Assembly (NCBI GenBank): GCA_963725085.1
Contig: CAVRXM010000001.1
Coordinates: 930,001-994,000, forward strand
Direction: 5' to 3'
DNA length: 64,000 nucleotides
From: VRUE01 sp963725085
GTDB taxonomy: Bacteria; Actinomycetota; Thermoleophilia; Solirubrobacterales; 70-9
The notes below the pieces were generated by a model. The model was not told the DNA's origin, searched no databases, and saw nothing but the letters and a program-made list of their open reading frames with translations. This document shows positions 38,083 through 44,053 of the stretch, one piece after another (the stretch's first letter is position 1; the number at the start of each line of letters is the position of its first letter). A program made the translations under genes and the position numbers.

Positions 38083-38547
38083 CTAATCCAGGTGGAAGAT
38101 GAAATCGAAGGCGGTGCCCTTCTTGTTGCGGTACTTCAGGTCCATCGTGCCATTGGCCGAGGCGTAGGCACCGGTCCCGCCGGTGATCGCCAGCACCGTG
38201 TTGCCCGTGTCGGAGAAGGGCCCCTGGACGCTGATCGAGCCGGACTTGAGGAAGGTGGTCCAGCTGCATTCCCACGACTTGCCGACGATCGTCCGCACGC
38301 AGTAGCCGGCGTCGTGCCCGACCTGGTGCTTGTTGGCGGCGTCGTAAACCTTGTTGTGCTAGGTGAGGACGTTCCCCTCCTTGTCCTTCTTCGAGCCGTT
38401 GGTGACCTTGTCGGTGGTGGCCCGCTCGACGACGTGGACCGTCGTCGCCGCCGCCGCCATCGCGGGGATGGCGCAGACCACGAGGATCGCCAGAACCAAC
38501 AGGAGACCGAGCCGGATTCGGTTATCGGACATTCGCACATCGACCAT
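38083..38547 (-). pseudogene. Secreted dirigent/allene-oxide-cyclase-like protein with in-frame TAG
   Basis: The span is 155 codons. ATG at 38547 follows a good GGAGGAG site. A signal peptide (LGLLLVLAILVVCAIPAMAA) leads to a small beta-barrel domain: NGSKKDKEGNVLT, then TAG at 38359-38361, then HNKVYDAANKHQVGHDAGYC, IVGKSWECSWTTFLKSG, SISVQGPFSDTG, VLAITGGTGAYASANGTMDL and the C-terminal FDFIFHLD. The frame is unchanged across the stop, and family members have an aromatic residue there, so one base change (for example TAC to TAG) explains it. The gene may be inactive, or the stop may be a base error. It lies divergent from a second member of the same family. Confidence 0.72.
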
Positions 38548-38692
38548 AACCGCTCCTCCATCGCGAAGCAAACGTGCCGCTGGAAGCGAATCTGATTCGG
38601 AGCTTGGCGATTTCGAGCATCGGTGAGAAAGTGGCTTGGGTCTTGCCCTCTCGTCCATTCAGGGGACAACGAGCACCGAATGGAGGAACACG

Positions 38693-39195
38693 TTGGAATC
38701 CACCTATCGCCGCATCATGTCCGTGGCTGCCGGACTGTTGGCCTGCTGCATGCTCGGGGCCTTCTTGGCACCGCTGGCAAGCGCCAACACCACCCTCACT
38801 TTCAAGGAACCGGAAAAGGGCTCGACCTTCAAGTTTGTCGATGTCGCGCCGCAGGCCCCCACGAAGCACGGCTTTCCGACCGCCATCAGCCCGGGGGATC
38901 AGATCGTGATCACCGACCCGCTGACGAAGGGCGGTAAGACGACGGAAAGCTGCGGGCCAAGTGCACGGCCACAGCGAACGCCAAGGGAAAAAATGCGATC
39001 ACCAACGCCCATTTCATTTGCGAAGGCGTGTTCTACTTCGGCAAGAACGCGCTCTACGCCAACGCGTCGATCGTCAAGGGTGGCGTCGAAGGGGTGATCA
39101 CCGGCGGCACCGGCAAGTACGCGGGAGCAAGCGGGACCATCCTGTCTAAGGAAGAAAAAGGCGGCTCGACCACGACCATCACCTTGATCGGCTGA
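38693..39195 (+). CDS. Secreted dirigent/allene-oxide-cyclase-barrel-like protein, frameshifted
   Basis: About 167 aa. The TTG at 38693 has a perfectly placed GGAGG (38682-38686). The signal peptide is STYRRIMSVAAGLLACCMLG followed by AFLAPLASA. The mature part reads TTLTFKEPEKGSTFKFVDVA and ISPGDQIVITDPL. A frame change near 38943 then gives GKLRAKCTATANAKGKNAIT, HFICEGVFYF, and VEGVITGGTGKYAGASGTIL, the family's GGTG-YAGA motif. The total length (3n+2) and the join KGGKT-(x)-GKL fit one missing base, unlike the +1 changes elsewhere. Its function is unknown; the small barrel is shared with the gene at 38083. Confidence 0.68.
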
Positions 39196-39202
39196 AGGTC
39201 GG

Positions 39203-39228
39203 GCGCGGCAGTCTTCGGGCTGCCGCGC
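39203..39228 (+). terminator. Hairpin after the dirigent-like gene
   Basis: A 9-bp GC-rich stem, GCGCGGCAG (39203-39211) and CTGCCGCGC (39220-39228), with loop TCTTCGGG. It lies 8 bases after the TGA at 39193-39195 and is followed by a pyrimidine tract (TCCTCTCCC) rather than a pure T-run. This is a likely transcription terminator. Confidence 0.55.
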
Positions 39229-39310
39229 TCCTCTCCCGGGGCATCCGCTGGCTGGCCCGGGTCGCGGTTGAGCCTGACGGCCACCTCCTGGGCAGCTGAG
39301 GCCCTGCCAG

Positions 39311-39586
39311 CTAGCGCCTGACGATGTTGTAGATCTCCACCACGTCTGGGTTGCCGGGGTCGATTCCGACATCGGAGAGGATCGGCATCAGTCTCTCGCC
39401 GAATGCTTCGAGCTGCTCCTGGGAATCCCAGGCCTCGTGGACGCGAAGGGCACCATCGGTGCCGAAGCAGACGTGGTAGTCGAGTCCGTCAGGCGGCCAG
39501 ATACAGGCCTCTTCAAGCTTGCCAGTGGCCTCGTCGTACTGGGCCGCGGTCATGGATGCGGGTCTAAAGCTGACCAGGATGCTCAT
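39311..39586 (-). CDS. Small ABM/dimeric alpha-beta-barrel-like protein
   Basis: An intact 91-aa protein: MSILVSFRPASMTAAQYDEA, PPDGLDYHVCFGTDGALRVH, WDSQEQLEAFGERLMPILSD, ending DVVEIYNIVRR. The length and the beta-alpha-beta pattern fit the dimeric alpha/beta-barrel (monooxygenase-like) fold, and such proteins are common actinobacterial stress or quinone-related proteins. ATG at 39586 is preceded by GAGGAGGAA with five-base spacing. Its neighbour at 39650 is a similar small protein in the same direction, so the two probably form an operon. Confidence 0.75.
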   Translation of the reverse strand: MSILVSFRPASMTAAQYDEATGKLEEACIWPPDGLDYHVCFGTDGALRVHEAWDSQEQLEAFGERLMPILSDVGIDPGNPDVVEIYNIVRR

Positions 39587-39649
39587 CGGGGTTCCTCCTC
39601 GGTCGGGGTCTGGCCAACCCTATCCGCAAGGCGGCGCTCGATTTCTGGA

Positions 39650-39908
39650 TCAGGTGTGCGCTACGACCTCGCGCACTTCGACGTTCTCAAGCGTGACCTC
39701 GTCAGGAACAATCGTCGGGACCCTCTCGCTCATCGCCTTCGCGCCATCCTCGGACTCGAAGACGACCATCGAGATCCCCGTGTCGTCCTTTCGCTTCAGT
39801 AATGGCGACGAGTGGGCATTTGTTTTACCTGGGGGACCACCTCATCGCGAAGACGGTTCAAGAGGCTTCCGCGTCGTTGACCGTGACGGTGACGACAACT
39901 GCATGCAT
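39650..39908 (-). CDS. Small ABM-like conserved protein, frameshifted
   Basis: About 86 aa when two missing bases are restored. ATG at 39908 follows AAAGGAGGG. It reads MHAVVVTVTVNDAEAS, then NRLRDEVVPQVKQMP, then KRKDDTGISMVVFESEDGAK and VPDEVTLENVEVREVVAHT. The breaks (near 39858 and 39800) each look like a one-base deletion, since restoring a base gives a Leu/Met before NRLRDE and HYWKRKDD. The family is made of small dimeric alpha/beta-barrel proteins of unknown substrate. It lies upstream of the 91-aa gene, 63 bp apart. Two deletions in so short a gene suggest real decay. Confidence 0.6.
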
Positions 39909-39943
39909 CACGCCCTCCTTTGTAGGGCTGGTTTGGTAGGACC

Positions 39944-40315
39944 CTATCCGCCATGGTCCTTGCTGGCCCGGAGACCATCGCATGCGCGAGCGTCCAGCTG
40001 ACGTTGACGCAGATGATGGAGGCCGGGGCGATCTTGCAGTCTGCTAGCAAAGGCGAGGCAGAGGACGCCCACAAGGCGCTGGCGGGATTGCTCTAACCGG
40101 TCGGGGGCGTCGGGGTCCCGCGTCCCGTATTTCCGCTCTAGGTCCGCGAGGGTCGTCTTTGGCTCGCCAACATTTCCATCATCGTCGGCATCGTCACCGG
40201 CAACCTCACCGGCTGGCGCTTGGTCAGCGACTTCGATCGCTTCAAGCTCCGCTTCAACCTCTGGATCGAAGAACCCTTCGCCATCAGCCGGAGCGGCGCC
40301 CCAATAGCTAGGCAC
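39944..40315 (-). CDS. Uncertain acidic ORF
   Basis: The open frame from GTG at 40315 gives an acidic N-terminal part (FFDPEVEAELEAIEVADQAP, DDADDDGNVGEPKTTLADLE) that looks protein-like. After DAPDRLEQS the composition becomes unlike a natural protein (HHLRQRQLDARACDG). No ribosome site precedes it. The opposite strand holds a 47-codon ORF (39953-40096, ending EAEDAHKALAGLL) that looks equally plausible. The 39.9-40.36 kb stretch may hold only a degraded gene. Confidence 0.28.
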   Translation of the reverse strand: MPSYWGAAPADGEGFFDPEVEAELEAIEVADQAPAGEVAGDDADDDGNVGEPKTTLADLERKYGTRDPDAPDRLEQSRQRLVGVLCLAFASRLQDRPGLHHLRQRQLDARACDGLRASKDHGG

Positions 40316-40357
40316 CGGAGGAATTAGGTCGGCTAGCTTGCTAAGAACACGATGCGG

Positions 40358-41026
40358 CTAACTGACCGTGACGTGTCCTACGAACAGGCAATCCACATTT
40401 GGAGTGGCCGTTTCGCTCGACCAGAGAACGTCCACGACGGGCCCATCGGTTCCCGCCGCGTAGCTAGTGTGGCCGAGCTGGAGTGCCGAATTTTCACCCA
40501 GTAGGGGCCGGGAGACCCCGATGTCGAAATCACTGTCGTTTTCTCGGTTATCGACGGCTCCGTTGGACGTGTCGATTGACGCTGTATAGAACGAGCTGTT
40601 GTCCACGCTGGTTTCCGCCGTCGCGGTGAGGACTGTCCCTTTGCAACTGACGTCAATCGTGAGCCCACCGGCCTGGACCAGATTGTCGACCGTCTCTTCT
40701 GCGGATGTCCGGAAGCTGAATGACGTGGTCGTGCTACCACCTCCAGGGACGGCCCCAGGCGGGCCAGGAGGGCCCGAGACGGCTACGCCGGGGGCGAGCT
40801 TCGCGGCGGTCACTGCACCGTCAGCGAGCTTGGCGGACTCGATGGCCTGGTTCTTGATTTTCGCCGTGGCGACAGCGTTCTTCTTCAGCTGCTTGGTGCC
40901 GACCGAGTTCTTGCCGAGCTGAGAGGCCGCGAAGGCGGCACCCCCACCGAGCAACAGAAACAGGCAGAGCGTGGAGATCACGTTCGCGTAGGACAGCTTG
41001 TCGCGCAGCTTCGCGTTCCCTCTCAT
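40358..41026 (-). CDS. Secreted LSYANV-type surface protein
   Basis: An intact 222-aa protein: MRGNAKLRDKLSYANVISTL, a hydrophobic core with LLLGGGAAFA, then a low-complexity repeat (LGKNSVGTKQLKKNAVATAK, IKNQAIESAKLADGAVTAAK), a short collagen-like GPPGPPGAVPGGG, and a C-terminal beta domain (TVDNLVQAGGLTIDVSCKGT, SYAAGTDGPVVDVLWSS, VDCLFVGHVTVS). This layout recurs in families I associate with Solirubrobacterales genomes; the function is unknown. ATG at 41026 has GGAGG eight bases upstream. The protein at 53999 has a related N-terminus. Confidence 0.8.
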   Translation of the reverse strand: MRGNAKLRDKLSYANVISTLCLFLLLGGGAAFAASQLGKNSVGTKQLKKNAVATAKIKNQAIESAKLADGAVTAAKLAPGVAVSGPPGPPGAVPGGGSTTTSFSFRTSAEETVDNLVQAGGLTIDVSCKGTVLTATAETSVDNSSFYTASIDTSNGAVDNRENDSDFDIGVSRPLLGENSALQLGHTSYAAGTDGPVVDVLWSSETATPNVDCLFVGHVTVS

Positions 41027-41110
41027 TCGACCTCCCCAACGGAGTTTGGCTTCCCTGGGCCGATCCTCTCGCCCTCACCGGTCCGGCGTCAAGTTTGGAG
41101 AAGACGGCAA

Positions 41111-41144
41111 AAGGCCGCCAACTGGCGCATCTAGTGGCGCACAC
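41111..41144 (+). repeat. Triple 11-12 bp repeat (right arm)
   Basis: The units AAGGCCGCCAA, CTGGCGCATCTA and GTGGCGCACAC match the left array unit by unit (GGCyGCCA, then TGGCGC twice) with almost the same spacing (10 and 22 bases from the first to the later units, against 10 and 21 on the left). It lies 56 bases inside the 41201 core repeat. Confidence 0.5.
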
Positions 41145-41200
41145 CGTGGTCCATTCGTCTCCTACTCGGCTCTACGAGTAGCCTCAGCGGAACGTCCGCC

Positions 41201-41275
41201 CGCAACTACATCTTCTAGTTCTCCAGGCGAGGTTTCGCTCTACGAAGCGGAAAACGGCCCGCCGGACGCGGTCGG
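41201..41275 (+). repeat. Dispersed repeat copy B (orphan CRP 3' end)
   Basis: CCGCAACTACATCTTCTA is identical to the end of the CRP gene, including the stop-codon position (TAG here, TAA there). It is followed by 18 bases and then CGCTCTACGAAGCGGAAAACG, a degenerate form of the CRP downstream hairpin. No CRP coding sequence precedes it. The surrounding gap 41027-41390 holds only this repeat and the right-arm array; I see no gene in it. Confidence 0.65.
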
Positions 41276-41390
41276 GGAGGCTCGGCACCTTGAAATGCCC
41301 GGCGCCTAAAGATTCCGGGGCGCGAGTCGCTGCGGCTCGTGCGCCGGCCCAGCCGCGTTCCGACGCACGAGCGACTCTCTCGCTACGGAG

Positions 41391-41684
41391 CTATGGAGCC
41401 GGACATGCCGGCGTGTCGAACCCTCCGTCGCCGACGGTCAATTTCGAATTGCCGACGTCGCTCGGGATCAGCCCCTTGATTGGTCCGCCGTTCACGGCGG
41501 CGGCGGGTGTCGCATCCGTTCTGTTGGCGCCGTCTTCCTCGACGCCCACGCAGCGCAGCGGCGTTATGCCGTGGACGTGCGCTGCGGCCGGGGCCGCCGG
41601 CAGCAGCGCCGTGGCGCCCACGACGGCGAGCGCGGCCGTCATCGCCCATGTCCGCTTCCGCAGGGAGCTCTTCTTCTCTTCCAC
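41391..41684 (-). CDS. Small secreted protein of unknown function
   Basis: A 97-aa protein starting with GTG at 41684, behind an AGGAGGG site. A twin-basic N-terminus (MEEKKSSLRKRTWAM) leads into a signal peptide (ALAVVGATALLPAAPAAAHV). The mature part has HGITPLRCVGVEEDGANRTD, two Cys (the second in DTPACPAP) and a Gly/Pro-rich centre, suggesting one disulfide. I do not recognise the family. It is divergent from the membrane protein at 41882. Confidence 0.65.
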   Translation of the reverse strand: MEEKKSSLRKRTWAMTAALAVVGATALLPAAPAAAHVHGITPLRCVGVEEDGANRTDATPAAAVNGGPIKGLIPSDVGNSKLTVGDGGFDTPACPAP

Positions 41685-41881
41685 CTTGATCGCCCTCCTC
41701 TTGTTGCCCTGGATCGGGGTGATGATCCGTCCTACGAATCACCTGACGCGCTGGTTCAGGACGGTGACGGTGGCCGCGACCCTGAACGGCGGCAGGTCGG
41801 CCGACCGACAACGAACCAGCCGCGGTGGACTTCCGCCGTCGTCCCTGAGAGGATCGCGCCGTTCCCAACGGGAGGTCTGAG

Positions 41882-42532
41882 ATGCAGCAGAAGCGCAATC
41901 TTGCCCCACTGACCGGCGCGCTCTTCGTCGTGCTGACGCTGATCGCCTTTATCCCCATCGGCGGGAACACGCCGGAAGGTGATGACTCGGCGCAGAAGGT
42001 GGTCTCGTTCTATTCCGATCACGAAAACAAAGAGATCATCGCCGCGGTGGTGCTCGCCCTCGCCGCGGTCGCGCTGATCTTTTTCGCGGCGACCTTGAAG
42101 CAGCGGCTCGAGGCGGCCGGGCCGGACGGCAGCATCCTGCCGACCGTCGCGCTCGGCGCCGGGATCATCGCCTCCGGCGGCTTCCTCACCGCCGCCACCG
42201 TGCACTTCGCCCTCGCCGACTATGCCGGCGACATCGACCCCTCCGCGGCGCAGGCGCTGAATGCGCTCGACGCGGACAACTTCCTTCCCTTCGCGATCGG
42301 CCTCGCGACACTGGTTCTCGCCACCTCGCTGTGGCTGGTGAGGAACAGGTCGCTGCTGCCGACCTGGCTCGGCTGGGCCGGGATCATCATCTTCATCATC
42401 AGCTTCACCCCGATCGGGTTCATCGGCTTTGGGCTGGCGGGGATCTGGGTCGTCGTCGTCAGCATCCTGCTCTATCTGCGCGATGAGACGGCTGCCGACG
42501 GCTCCCCTGCCCCGGCACCGAGGGCGGGCTAG
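41882..42532 (+). CDS. Integral membrane protein of unknown function
   Basis: An intact 216-aa protein with about six helices: LTGALFVVLTLIAFIPIGGN, an outside loop with GDDSAQKVVSFYSDHENKEI, then IIAAVVLALAAVALIFFAAT, VALGAGIIASGGFLTAATVH, FLPFAIGLATLVLATSLWLV, WAGIIIFIISFTPIGFIGFG and a last helix. The size and the N-terminal SFYSDHENK-type loop recall small actinobacterial membrane proteins of the DUF4386 kind, but this is not firm. ATG at 41882 follows GGGAGGTCTG. It is a single-gene unit. Confidence 0.7.
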   Translation: MQQKRNLAPLTGALFVVLTLIAFIPIGGNTPEGDDSAQKVVSFYSDHENKEIIAAVVLALAAVALIFFAATLKQRLEAAGPDGSILPTVALGAGIIASGGFLTAATVHFALADYAGDIDPSAAQALNALDADNFLPFAIGLATLVLATSLWLVRNRSLLPTWLGWAGIIIFIISFTPIGFIGFGLAGIWVVVVSILLYLRDETAADGSPAPAPRAG

Positions 42533-42536
42533 GACC

Positions 42537-42600
42537 ACATCTTCTGGCTCTCAGTCGCGGCTTCGCCCCGGAAGGCCTGGACGGGAAGTCGGACAGGAGA
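42537..42600 (+). repeat. Weak dispersed repeat copy C
   Basis: CACATCTTCTGGCTCTCAG, then CGCGGCTTCGCC, then GGACGGGAAGTCGG. Over about 33 bases it matches copy B at roughly four of five positions. It directly follows the membrane-protein stop at 42532. It was aligned by eye, so the significance is uncertain. Confidence 0.35.
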
Positions 42601-42672
42601 AAGATTCCCTGAGCCGAGACTCGGTCTGAGCCAGAGCGAATTGCTCGGCACCGTGCTGCAATCCTGTTCCCA

Positions 42673-43404
42673 ATGGTCTCCGAGACCTTTGAATCGCTCG
42701 GTGGCGATCTCCATCGCCATGGTCGCCTGACCCACTCACACCACCACCACGGGCCGCACACGCACGATGGGAGGGATCGGGGTCATGGCCACTCGCATGG
42801 GCTGATCGACCCGAGCATCAAACGCTCGCGGGCGGGGCTCCGGGCGGTCGGGGCGTCGCTCGCCGTGCTGGGGCTTACCGCGCTCGCGCAGCTGGCGATA
42901 TTCCTCGCCACCGACAGCGTCGCCCTGCTCGCGGACCTGATCCACAACTTCGGCGACGCCGCTACCGCCATCCCGCTCGGGATCGCGTTCCTGCTCCGCT
43001 CCGGACGCGCGGAGCGGTGGGCCGGGCTGTTCGTCGTCGCCGCGATATTCGCCTCCGCCTGCGTTGCCGGGGCCGAGGCGATTCAACGCCTGATCCATCA
43101 GGAGGCGCCGACCCACCTCTACACCCTGGCCCTGGCCGGCCTACTGGGGTTCGCCGGCAACCGGGTCGCCGCCGGGATCCGGACTCGGGCGGGACGGAGA
43201 CTCGACAGCCCGGCCCTGATCGCCGACGGCAATCACGCCCGGGCGGACTCCTACGTCAGCCTTGCCGTGGTGGCGAGCGCCGCCGTGGTCGCCGTCGGCA
43301 TCCCCGTCGCCGACCCGCTGATCGGCCTCGGCATCACCGCCGTGATCCTCAAGATCACCTGGGACTCCTGGCTCACCGTCAGCGGCCGGGACCTCGGCCA
43401 CTGA
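42673..43404 (+). CDS. Cation diffusion facilitator, short form
   Basis: A 243-aa member of the CDF (ZnT/CzcD) family that exchanges Zn2+ or related ions for protons. The N-terminal 45 residues are His-rich (HSHHHHGPHTHDG, HGHSHG), a likely metal sensor or loader. Helix 2 has the site HNFGD (His 91, Asp 95), and helix 5 has HARADSYVSLAVV (HxxxD). Six helices are present, but the protein stops right after helix 6 (VILKITWDSWLTVSGRDLGH), so the usual cytosolic ferredoxin-like C-terminal domain is missing. The pcm gene starts two bases after the stop. Confidence 0.88.
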   Translation: MVSETFESLGGDLHRHGRLTHSHHHHGPHTHDGRDRGHGHSHGLIDPSIKRSRAGLRAVGASLAVLGLTALAQLAIFLATDSVALLADLIHNFGDAATAIPLGIAFLLRSGRAERWAGLFVVAAIFASACVAGAEAIQRLIHQEAPTHLYTLALAGLLGFAGNRVAAGIRTRAGRRLDSPALIADGNHARADSYVSLAVVASAAVVAVGIPVADPLIGLGITAVILKITWDSWLTVSGRDLGH

Positions 43405-43405
43405 G

Positions 43406-44053
43406 ATGCCCGATTTCGCCGAGCTGCGCGCGGCGATGGTCGAGCGGCAGCTGCGGAAGCGCGGGATCTCCGACGAGCGGGTCCTGGCGGCGATGGGCGC
43501 GGTGCCGCGGGAGGAGTTCGTCTCCGACCGGTATCGCTCGCGCGCCTACGCCGACGCCGCGCAGCCGATCGGCGAGGGCCAGACGATCTCGCAGCCGTGG
43601 ATCGTCGCCGCGATCTGCCAGGCGCTCGAGCTCGAGGGCAACGAGCGGGTGCTGGAGGTTGGGACCGGCTCCGGCTACTCGGCGGCGGTCCTTGCCCTTC
43701 TCGCCGCCGAGGTGATCAGCATCGAGCGTCACCCGTCGCTGGCCTCCACGGCGCAGCTCGATCTCGACTCGCTCGGCGTGCGTGGGGTCGAGGTCCGGGT
43801 CGGCGACGGCAGTCGCGGCATCCCCGAGCTGGCCCCGTTCGACGCGATCGCGGTGCACGCGACAGCGCCGGAGCCGCCGGCGACGCTGCTCGGCCAGCTC
43901 GCCGACGGCGGCAGGCTGGTCGTCCCGATCGCGGCGCGCTCGGCCGACATCCTGACCGTCTTCCGCCGCCGCGGAGAAGGCCTCGAGAGCGGGGAGATCG
44001 GCCCCTGCCGATTCGTGCCGCTGGTCGGTGAGGAGGGGTACTCGCCCGACTAG
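43406..44053 (+). CDS. pcm: Protein-L-isoaspartate O-methyltransferase
   Basis: An intact 215-aa enzyme that methylates L-isoaspartyl residues in damaged proteins so they can revert to aspartate. It reads MVERQLRKRGISDERVLAAM, VPREEFVSDRYRSRAYADAA, PIGEGQTISQPWIVAAICQA (PCMT-specific QTISQP), RVLEVGTGSGYSAAVLALL (SAM motif I), VISIERHPSLA, FDAIAVHATAPEPPATLLGQ and LADGGRLVVPI. ATG at 43406 lies one base after the CDF stop, so the two are cotranscribed. Its last four bases overlap the convergent RTX gene. Confidence 0.93.
   Translation: MPDFAELRAAMVERQLRKRGISDERVLAAMGAVPREEFVSDRYRSRAYADAAQPIGEGQTISQPWIVAAICQALELEGNERVLEVGTGSGYSAAVLALLAAEVISIERHPSLASTAQLDLDSLGVRGVEVRVGDGSRGIPELAPFDAIAVHATAPEPPATLLGQLADGGRLVVPIAARSADILTVFRRRGEGLESGEIGPCRFVPLVGEEGYSPD

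Larger units (their letters stand above)
37862..41218. mobile_element. Putative small integrative element or island remnant
   Basis: A 3.3-kb segment bracketed by direct 18-base copies of the CRP gene 3' end (37862-37879 and 41201-41218). Inside each end, 56-69 bases from the core, sits a triple array of 11-12 bp repeats in the same orientation (37949-37981 and 41111-41144), resembling arm-type sites of tyrosine recombinases. No integrase is present, and three of its genes are broken, so it would be a non-autonomous or decayed element. A tandem duplication of the CRP 3' region is the main alternative, and a third partial repeat copy at 42537 complicates the picture. Confidence 0.35.

Noticed and set aside
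37881..41218. An integrase or transposase gene inside the island-like segment
   Set aside because: I looked in both strands for the tyrosine-recombinase R-HxxR-Y, serine-recombinase or DDE patterns and found none.
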